Assembly (NCBI GenBank): GCA_937874345.1
Contig: CALNBT010000187.1
Span: 1-6,377, forward strand
DNA length: 6,377 nucleotides
Direction: 5' to 3'
Source of the DNA: an uncultured Prevotella sp.
Lineage (GTDB): Bacteria; Bacteroidota; Bacteroidia; Bacteroidales; Bacteroidaceae
The notes under the pieces are model-generated. The model did not search any database. It had not been told where the DNA came from and saw only the letters and a list, made by a program, of their open reading frames with translations. This document shows, piece after piece, positions 1 through 5,800 of the stretch. The position numbers and the translations under genes are program-made. Each line of letters opens with the position of its first letter. The stretch's first letter is position 1.

Positions 1-478
1 TTCCCTGGTGAATGGTCTGCCCATACTCGGCAGGCACCTTGACCTGAAAGACAAAACTGGAGAGGTCGACCAGCGTACAGACTGCACTGCCTTCGGTCAG
101 GTAGCTTCCTGTCTGTGGAACGACCTCAGTTACCATCGATGCGCGAGAGGCATTGACGGTTAAAGGCTTCACGTTCATCCCCAAAGCCTGCTGCTCGGCG
201 CTGACCATCGAGAACAGCCATTGTCCGCGATGCACTTCCTGTCCGGGTTGAATGGTAATGGCCTTAACGAACCCAGTGACGGGAGCCGTTACCTGAATAG
301 TATGAAGATAGGACGATTCGGCCCTTAATTCGATGGGCTGCTTGATATGACCCGACTCGACATGTGTCACGGTTACCTCGGTATAAGTCTTTTGCGATTC
401 ATTATTTTCGGTAGGTTGTGATCCTCTACAACCTACGATAGCCATCAACAGGAGAATGGAAAACAGATTCTTTTTCAT
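1..478 (-). CDS. RND/HlyD-family efflux periplasmic adaptor lipoprotein, N-terminal 159 residues (cut by window edge)
   Basis: Membrane-fusion (adaptor) subunit of a tripartite efflux pump, linking an inner-membrane transporter to an outer-membrane channel. The ATG at 476-478 opens a frame that runs off the left edge. Residues 1-17 are a lipoprotein signal (MKKNLFSILLLMAIVGC) with lipobox IVGC, so C17 should be lipidated. Two half-lipoyl motifs follow: about residues 63-89 (core APVTGFVKAITIQPGQEV) and about 110-139 (core EVVPQTGSYLTEGSAV), then the start of the beta-barrel (FVFQVKVPAEYG). Only some 15-20 residues join the half-lipoyl motifs, so the long alpha-helical hairpin of AcrA-type adaptors appears absent. 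The start lies 2 nt after the TAA of the TolC-family gene, so the two are surely cotranscribed and probably translationally coupled. The substrate (metal or drug) cannot be told from this fragment. Family assignment is firm; the rest of the protein is outside the window. Confidence 0.9.
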   Translation of the reverse strand, partial: MKKNLFSILLLMAIVGCRGSQPTENNESQKTYTEVTVTHVESGHIKQPIELRAESSYLHTIQVTAPVTGFVKAITIQPGQEVHRGQWLFSMVSAEQQALGMNVKPLTVNASRASMVTEVVPQTGSYLTEGSAVCTLVDLSSFVFQVKVPAEYGQTIHQG

Positions 479-480
479 TT

Positions 481-1773
481 TTACCAATTCCAATAATTAT
501 AGGTATTGACCAGCAATTTGCGGTTGATCTTCATTTCATTGAGTGCGCTAACCTGTTGACGGTAGCTTTGAAGCAGGTTGACATAATCGACCGCCGACCG
601 TCTGCCGGCAAGGATCTCTTTCTGGAAATCGGCCAGCAACTTGACATAATCAGCCAACTGATGGTCGGCCTGTTGAATCAGAAGATCTTGTAACTTGATT
701 TGCTCCAGTGCACTTCTCAGGTTGGTTTGCCGAACGAGTTGTGTATGTTGACGCTCGACCTCGGTCGTGTTTTGCTGCAGCTTCATCTGTCGCTTGCGGT
801 TCTGCAATTGTTTCCCGTCAGAAAGGGTCCAGCTCAGGTGCAATCCTGCACTCGCTCCCCAGCGTTTGTACACATCCTGAAAGACACCCGTCTGCGTTCC
901 CGCATCTGCATAGGCAGAAAGCTGCGGACGATACAGATTAAGGTAGGTTCGATACTGTGCATGCGCCTGCAAGCTATCAAGCCGGTACTGTTGCAGAAAA
1001 GCCGACGAAGACGTAGACTGCGCCTGCAAGTCGATGGCTGCAGGAACAAGGGTTGTGGTATCCTGAATGCCACACAAGGTATTTAGTTCAGCATGATGGG
1101 CCAGAAACGATTGTTGGGAAGCTTGTTTGCGGTTGTCGTTACTCTGTCGTTCAATCTTCAGCAGTTGAACATCCGTAGGACTTGCCAGGCCACGGTTGGA
1201 CAGTTTGGTGACCATCTCCATTTCGTTGGCTATCAACGTGTCAATGGCTTGGAATGAATGCTGGTTTTCCGCATCAAGTTCGCACAAGAGATACTGTTCG
1301 GTAACCAATCGGGTGAGTTCATGCTCAGTCAGTTTAATCCGGTTGTCTGACAATGCCTGAGAGATCTTCAGCAGATCGGTTTCGGCTTTCAGCCCCTTTG
1401 CCCCCGTAAGTGGCTTCATCCAACTGAGACCTGCATTGAGGTGCGAGCTGGTTTGTCCAAGGTCGTATCCTGCATACGAAGAAGCGTTTTGGGCATCAAC
1501 CTTAAACCTTGTGGTCCCATCATCCTTTGAGAGAATGGGAACTACCAGCCAATCACCCGTCAGTTCGAGACGCGAATGGGTATAAGCGGCTTTCAACCGC
1601 AGCATCTCTTCTGCATCGATGGCTTTCTGGTTACGATACGACACGATGAGCGGACTGTTCTTGTGCGCTTGTCCGATAAAATAGTCAAGGGTATTTTGGG
1701 CAACCACCGGCATGGAACCGAGGGCTATCATCCAAAACGCCATTGACATTCTTGCTTTTATGTTGGTCATCAT
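481..1773 (-). CDS. TolC-family outer membrane efflux protein
   Basis: Predicted outer-membrane channel of a tripartite efflux system, 430 residues, the usual length for the OEP/TolC family. A signal peptide is visible: basic start (MTNIKAR), hydrophobic core to about residue 24 and a VVA|Q cleavage site after A25. The mature part shows the two-fold TolC repeat. Repeat 1 has a beta segment near 111-120 (HLNAGLSWMKP) and long amphipathic helices at about 128-235 containing the turn GLASPTDV (195-202). Repeat 2 has YRPQLSAYADAG (281-292), a beta segment GLHLSW (310-315) and helices at about 320-425 with the matching turn ILAGRRSAVDYV (387-398). The C-terminus YNYWNW is typical of Bacteroidota members. 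Tandem ATGs at 1771-1773 and 1768-1770 leave the start uncertain by one codon. An adaptor gene follows after 2 nt. There is no sign of truncation. The family is clear; the substrate is unknown. Confidence 0.93.
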   Translation of the reverse strand: MMTNIKARMSMAFWMIALGSMPVVAQNTLDYFIGQAHKNSPLIVSYRNQKAIDAEEMLRLKAAYTHSRLELTGDWLVVPILSKDDGTTRFKVDAQNASSYAGYDLGQTSSHLNAGLSWMKPLTGAKGLKAETDLLKISQALSDNRIKLTEHELTRLVTEQYLLCELDAENQHSFQAIDTLIANEMEMVTKLSNRGLASPTDVQLLKIERQSNDNRKQASQQSFLAHHAELNTLCGIQDTTTLVPAAIDLQAQSTSSSAFLQQYRLDSLQAHAQYRTYLNLYRPQLSAYADAGTQTGVFQDVYKRWGASAGLHLSWTLSDGKQLQNRKRQMKLQQNTTEVERQHTQLVRQTNLRSALEQIKLQDLLIQQADHQLADYVKLLADFQKEILAGRRSAVDYVNLLQSYRQQVSALNEMKINRKLLVNTYNYWNW

Positions 1774-1782
1774 TTAAATCTT

Positions 1783-1806
1783 TTCTTGACAAGAATCTTT
1801 GACAAA
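1783..1806. promoter_or_regulatory. Paired palindromes upstream of the TolC-family gene, candidate operator
   Basis: Two odd-centred perfect palindromes sit side by side: TTCTTGACAAGAA (1783-1795) and TTTGACAAA (1798-1806), with centres 13 bp apart. They begin 10 bp upstream of the TolC-family start. The core CTTGACA of the first (1785-1791) recurs inverted as TGTCAAG at 1834-1840, closer to the predicted -7 box. A repressor site inside the 5' leader is a reasonable reading, but no regulator gene is visible in the window and the sites are short. Confidence 0.35.
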
Positions 1807-1853
1807 TCAGACAATCATCTGCACGACAAAGCCTGTCAAGCTATTTCTTGATA

Positions 1854-1861
1854 CAAAAATA
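1854..1861 (-). promoter_or_regulatory. Candidate -7 promoter element for the efflux operon
   Basis: Read on the minus strand, 1861 to 1854 is TATTTTTG, an exact match to the Bacteroidota -7 consensus TAnnTTTG, and the only match on this strand in the gap. Transcription would begin at about 1847, leaving a leader of roughly 75 nt before the TolC-family start. No TTG or TTTG stands at the usual distance upstream (about 1880-1884), so the -33 element is missing or degenerate. That would fit a weak or activator-dependent promoter. Confidence 0.45.
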
Positions 1862-1985
1862 GACAACGATTTTGGAGAAATCTTGGATGAAAGGACCCTA
1901 TCTGTCTGTTTCGATCACAAAAAGGACAAAAAAGCTAATGAAACAGCGAGATAAAGGGAACGGAACGTTGAGAAGAAGGCCCAAA

Positions 1986-2015
1986 GAACCTTACCCCCTC
2001 CAAATAGAGAGGTTC
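1986..2015 (-). terminator. Weak terminator-like hairpin downstream of the nitroreductase
   Basis: GAACCT (1986-1991) pairs perfectly with AGGTTC (2010-2015), and an inner CTC/GAG (1998-2000 with 2007-2009) can close a 6-nt loop, leaving a one-sided 6-nt bulge. On the minus strand it lies about 65 nt after the nitroreductase stop and is followed by TTTGGGCC rather than a true T-tract. It could end the nitroreductase transcript, but the bulge and poor T-run make this a tentative call. Confidence 0.25.
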
Positions 2016-2079
2016 AAAAGAAGAACATGACTACCGACAGACGCAACGAGATCTTGAATTTAAGCTACAAAAGACCTTT

Positions 2080-2622
2080 CTAATAATACATCATCGGCAT
2101 CTCGTGGCAATCAGCATCTTCGAAGAGCTCTTTCATGGACTTACGATCCTTCTCTGCCCGAGGACAATCTGGAGCGATGTGACCGACGGGGACAATGGCA
2201 ACCGCCTCATATCCTTGTACCGGGAAAAGCGATTTTAACAAGTCTTGGTTGAAATGACACACCCAACAAGTGCCCAATCCTCGGTCGGCAGCTGCCAGAC
2301 ACAGATGTTCGGTGGCGATCGCCACATCAATGTCGTCGGAGCATTTGCCATCTTCTTTGCGCTCCCAACTCTGCAAAGGATTCTTCATGCAAACAAAATA
2401 CATGGGTGCCGTTCTGAACCATTGGCCATCGTAACAGGTACGCAGTTTATCTTTTCCTTCTTCAGATGTGACGATGAGAAACTTCCAGGGCTGTCTGTTG
2501 GCTGCTGAAGGCGACAACAGAATAGCAGACTTGATATACTCTAAGTCTTCATTGCTCACAGGCTCATCGGTAAATTTCCTGACAGCAAAGCGGCTCTCGC
2601 ATAAATCTAAAAAATCTTTCAT
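2080..2622 (-). CDS. Nitroreductase-family FMN oxidoreductase
   Basis: Predicted soluble flavoprotein of 180 residues, at the short end of the nitroreductase fold family, whose members reduce nitroaromatics, quinones or flavins with NAD(P)H. Family signatures are in order: SRFAVRKF (10-17), with Ser and Arg residues expected to bind the FMN phosphate; PSAANRQPWKF (38-48), the flavin-contacting segment; and IATEHLCLAAADRGLGTCWV (102-121), the dimer and flavin helix. The C-terminus ends PMMYY. It holds nine cysteines, including a CxxC (C119, C122). The ATG at 2620-2622 is chosen because the conserved SRFAVRKF then falls at residue 10, as usual. It stands alone: 277 bp after the large polysaccharide gene and 306 bp before the efflux operon. 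The best promoter candidate is at 2842-2872, which would give a leader of about 210 nt. The physiological substrate cannot be inferred from sequence. Confidence 0.92.
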   Translation of the reverse strand: MKDFLDLCESRFAVRKFTDEPVSNEDLEYIKSAILLSPSAANRQPWKFLIVTSEEGKDKLRTCYDGQWFRTAPMYFVCMKNPLQSWERKEDGKCSDDIDVAIATEHLCLAAADRGLGTCWVCHFNQDLLKSLFPVQGYEAVAIVPVGHIAPDCPRAEKDRKSMKELFEDADCHEMPMMYY

Positions 2623-2623
2623 A

Positions 2624-2652
2624 TTGTTTGACTTATTAATGATTTATCTTTG
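2624..2652 (+). promoter_or_regulatory. Candidate plus-strand promoter inside the 2623-2899 gap
   Basis: TATCTTTG at 2645-2652 matches TAnnTTTG exactly. A TTG at 2624-2626 lies 18 nt upstream (a TTTG also lies at 2627-2630), close to the usual -33 spacing. It points right, away from the nitroreductase and into the gap, where no plus-strand gene is convincing. If active it would make a short noncoding or antisense transcript from about 2659. It could equally be a chance match in AT-rich DNA, though it lies within an inverted repeat arm that carries the same box. Confidence 0.4.
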
Positions 2653-2726
2653 TAAAACACTCAAACAGGAATACAGGCATCCGCGGAACCAGACCAAATG
2701 AAAGTTGATGAAAGATAAGCATCTGC

Positions 2727-2757
2727 TGAAAGAACTTCCACCCAACCCTGTCTTTCA
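2727..2757 (-). other. Hairpin with 7-bp stem in the nitroreductase leader
   Basis: TGAAAGA (2727-2733) and TCTTTCA (2751-2757) are perfect inverted repeats separated by 17 nt. On the minus strand an extra U·G pair can extend the stem at its base (2758 with 2726). It lies between the long hairpin at 2785-2841 and the nitroreductase start, so it would be part of the same leader. A 7-bp stem with a 17-nt loop is modest and could arise by chance. Confidence 0.35.
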
Positions 2758-2784
2758 AAGGCCAACGGTTTGCACTTTTCCTTA

Positions 2785-2841
2785 ACATGCAGAGAATATC
2801 CGAGGGTTTGAATCAACCACCCAAGATCATTCCCTGCATGT
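2785..2841 (-). other. Long hairpin (13-bp stem), possible structured leader RNA
   Basis: On the plus strand, ACATGCAGAGAAT (2785-2797) faces ATTCCCTGCATGT (2829-2841), pairing at 12 of 13 positions. The one mismatch (A2793 with C2833) becomes a G·U pair only in RNA read from the minus strand, which hints that the minus-strand transcript is the folded molecule. A GGGT/ACCC pairing within the 31-nt loop region could add an apical stem. It abuts the right inverted-repeat arm and the -7 box at 2842-2849. No T-run follows, so it does not look like an intrinsic terminator. It matches no riboswitch class I recognise. Confidence 0.45.
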
Positions 2842-2872
2842 CAAAGATAATCATTAATGCTGAAAGCATCAA
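2842..2872 (-). promoter_or_regulatory. Candidate promoter for the nitroreductase gene
   Basis: On the minus strand TATCTTTG (2849 to 2842) matches TAnnTTTG, with a TTG (2872 to 2870) 20 nt upstream, near the expected -33 position. It lies just after the polysaccharide gene, points at the nitroreductase and is the only minus-strand match in the gap. Transcription would start at about 2836, inside the first arm of the long hairpin, which is awkward if the complete hairpin is meant to be an RNA structure. Confidence 0.5.
2854..2872 (-). terminator. Stem-loop just after the GH18-deacetylase-glycosyltransferase gene
   Basis: On the minus strand TTGATGCT-TTC-AGCATTAA forms an 8-bp stem (one G·U) with a 3-nt loop, beginning 27 nt after the stop codon of the large gene. 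The G·U pair is an A·C mismatch in plus-strand RNA, so the fold favours the minus transcript. The bases after it (TGATTATCTTTG) are AT-rich but not a proper T-tract. It may be a weak terminator for the large gene. It also fills the spacer of the candidate nitroreductase promoter, so it could instead be a protein-binding site there. Confidence 0.35.
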
Positions 2873-2899
2873 GAAAATTCGAAGAATTATATGTAAAGA

Positions 2900-5800
2900 T
2901 TACAGATCATTTACGTTACCGGTACGTTTCAACACGCCCCACAACTGCAATTCTCCCTTTAAGGCTTTCTTGTAACTGCGGAAGAGAACAAGATACATCA
3001 TCCAACGATAGAAGAAGCGCTGCGGGATAATCCACAACAACACGCCCAACTTTTCACGTTCAAAGAGATAAGCCATCAGCGACACACTGCTGTCGACCAG
3101 TGTAAAGAGAAGATAGTAAATAAAGATTTGCCAGGCATTGCCCGAGAACAAACCGAGAATCATCAGGATATCTGCCAGCGGTGAAAACGTCGGGATGATG
3201 AACTGGAACAACAACATATTGGGAAGTGCCCACATGCCAAGTCCCTTATACCTTGAATGGAACATCGCATCACGGTGTTTCCAGAAAGTCTGCATCACAC
3301 CGAAGCTCCAACGGGTACGCTGTTTCATGAACTGTTTCACTTTCTCAGGTGCCTCGGTCATCGCTACGGCATGGTTCTCGTTCTCTACAAGATAACCCGT
3401 ACGGATAATGCGGATGGTCAAATCGCAGTCTTCAGCCAAGGTATCCGTGGTCAGTCCACCAGCATCCTGAATAGCTTTACGCCGGAAAGCACCAATCGCA
3501 CCCGGGACGACTGTGATAGCATTGATGGCAGCATAAGCCTGACGGTCAAAGTTCTGACTGGTGGTATATTCGATGGCTTGCCAACGGGTGAGGAAATTGC
3601 GTTGGTTACCCACCTTTACGTTACCGGCAACAGCGCCAACCTTCTCTTCGGCATCGGCCTTGAAATGACTCATCAGTATCGAAATGGCATCACGGCTCAA
3701 CTTCGTATCGGCATCGATGCAGACTACATATTCTGCCTGTGTGTTTTCAATACCAAAGTTCAAAGCCGTTGCCTTTCCGCCATTGGGCTTGGTCAGTAAC
3801 TTTATCTTATCATTACCAGCAAACGCCTCTGTTACCCGCTTATAGGTCTCGTCCTTACTGCCATCATCCACAAAGATGATATCAAAGTTAGAATAGTCTT
3901 GCTTCAACAAGTTGTTGAGTGAAGAGACTGCCGTGACCTCCTCGTTATAGGCCGGAACGATGACGGATACCAAAGGAGCCTCCTCTGCTGACCATCGTGT
4001 CAGATGCAGTTTACGTGCCTTACGGCGTTCCTTGATGGTAAGCCCAAACATAAAGAACAGTCTACAGAAGCCCAGAATGATGAAAACGATGAACAGCGCC
4101 ACAACGAAATCGCCGATGTTATAAATCAACGACGCAAGCAACAGGTTCGACTGCATGGCATAATACTCTTCACCCTTTGGAACGGGTGGCATGAGTTGCT
4201 GGTGTGTCTTGCCCAGATATTGGTCGAGAGAGATAAACTGATAGCCTCGCTTTTGGAAATACTCAATGATGCGGGGCAGTGCCTGGATGGTAGCCTCTCG
4301 GGTGGTTCCGCCGGCATCGTGCAAAAGGATGATATGACCATAGTTCTGATTAACACCCTTCACCACTCTGTTGAAGATCTCATCAGCGGTGATGCCCGGC
4401 AACCAGTCTTCCGGGTCAATGGCCTCACCTACATCGAGGTAGTTTTCTTTTCGTGCCAGCACGATAGGCAAAATTTCTTCATAGCCCGTAGGATCACTGT
4501 CGGCATTATAAGGTGCACGGAACAAGATGGTACTGTTGCCGGTGATACTCTCCAACAACAGACGGGTGAGCTTTAACTCCATCGCAGTACGTTCGGGCGA
4601 GTTCTCAGCCACATTCGCATGGGTAAAGGTGTGGTTTCCAATGAGGTTACCTCTCCTTGCCACATCCTGTACGATCGGTAGATTCTTCTCCATCTGCAAA
4701 CCAACCATAAAGAAGGCTGCCTTTACCTTGTACTTGTCAAGGATGTTCAATATTTTTGGTGTCCAACGGCTATCGGGACCATCGTCAAAAGTAATCAACA
4801 GCTGCTTGTCTTTTGCCTGACCAAACTTTCTCAGTTCATAACAGGCGGGCAGTTTCTGATAATTCTCGGCAGAAATCAACATGAGTGAAGAATCCATCTG
4901 GACAGTCGCCCTGCCCGAACGAGGGGTACCGATCACATCGAGAACCTCACCCGTACCGACATAGCTAACACTCTTACTACCCGAAAGATGTTCCAGGTCT
5001 TTGACCTTCGACTCGGCGACCTTATCATACGACAGGTCTTTGTGATAGAAATGCCACAGACGACTGTCCTCTGTTCCCAAACGCCACACACCAAAGCCGG
5101 CCAAATCACTGACCACGCCAAAACGCATCACGTTAAATTGGGTCACAGCATCCGTCATATAGATGGTGTGAGTCTCATGATTATTATCGGTATACGAAAA
5201 ATCCAAGTTGTAAGTATCTTCATCAAAACGAGGAAGCGTCCCGACAGCATCTGCCACAGACAGTGCATCCTGATACGAAAGCGATTGGTTCTCATCACCT
5301 TTCGAAGTCCAGTCGTATCCGTAGGCAGCCATACCCAAAATCAGTTTCTCGCTCGGAATATCCTTTGCAGCCTGGTCGACAGCAGCTTCAATCCAGCGTT
5401 GTGAGCTTAATGGTCCAGGCTCACTCGTTAAACTGTGCTCATCATAAGCCATCAAGAAGAGGAAATCATTGTATTGAGCAAGAGATTTGACATCAAAGTC
5501 TTCATTGAAAGGGATGATATCTTGCGTTACATAGAGATCAGCAGCATGGAAGGTCGATGACAATTCAGCCATAAAACCGGTAAGCGGTTCATTATATTTC
5601 TCTGTCAGTTCCTCAAAGTCGATGTTGATACCAATAAAGCCATGCTTTACACATTCATTTCTCAGCGATCGAATAAGTTTATGTCGCTTGGCGGGATTGT
5701 GCAGAATCATGGAGACTGTTGCCGCATTGAAGTTCTGGTTGTAGTTGTTGGTCAACAAAGGCATCACCGGCACCCCACTCTTCTTCATCAGTTCGAAGCT

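Larger units (their letters stand above)
1774..2079. other. 306-bp intergenic region before the efflux operon
   Basis: No coding frame or RNA gene is supported here. The half nearest the efflux operon (1783-1861) holds two small palindromes and one minus-strand TAnnTTTG box, which makes it the likely control region. The half nearest the nitroreductase (about 1986-2015) holds a weak hairpin. A-rich stretches at about 1918-1934 appear as T-runs on the minus strand but follow no convincing stem. The gap suggests that the efflux genes are transcribed separately from the nitroreductase. Confidence 0.6.
2635..2858. repeat. 224-bp segment bounded by near-identical 17-18 bp inverted repeats
   Basis: The left arm 2635-2652 reads ATTAATGATTTATCTTTG. 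The reverse complement of 2842-2858 reads ATTAATGATTATCTTTG. The two differ only by one extra T in the left arm. Each arm contains an inward-facing TATCTTTG box. The 189 bp between the arms hold two hairpins and no convincing gene. The arrangement could be two convergent promoters that share an AT-rich promoter sequence, a small MITE-like element, or a segment bounded by recombination sites. No clear target-site duplication is seen outside the arms. Confidence 0.55.

Noticed and set aside
700..1086. Plus-strand open frame of 128 codons antisense to the TolC-family gene
   Set aside because: The minus-strand frame has clear TolC-family repeats and a signal peptide; the antisense product is rich in Arg, Leu and Cys with no family features.
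1913..1936. T-runs on the minus strand as an intrinsic terminator
   Set aside because: Only a 3-bp GCT/AGC stem precedes them, too weak to support a terminator.
2623..2841. FMN, TPP or cobalamin riboswitch in the nitroreductase leader
   Set aside because: I could not find the conserved core sequences of these classes; the GGGTTGGGTGG-like stretch near 2738-2750 on the minus strand is not enough.
2787..2975. Plus-strand open frame of 62 codons in the 2623-2899 gap
   Set aside because: It starts inside the hairpin arm, runs into the 3' end of the large gene and has no recognisable features. The plus-strand promoter candidate lies far upstream, so a small protein cannot be excluded but is not supported.
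2910..3627. Direct repeat TTTACGTTACCGG at 2910-2922 and 3615-3627
   Set aside because: Both copies encode a Gly-Asn-Val in the same frame of the glycosyltransferase (TGNVN and AGNVK), so shared codons explain it.
3257..4576. Plus-strand open frames of 180 and 190 codons (3257-3799 and 4004-4576)
   Set aside because: Both lie wholly antisense to well-conserved GT2 and deacetylase coding sequence, have no recognisable domains and read as low-quality shadow protein.
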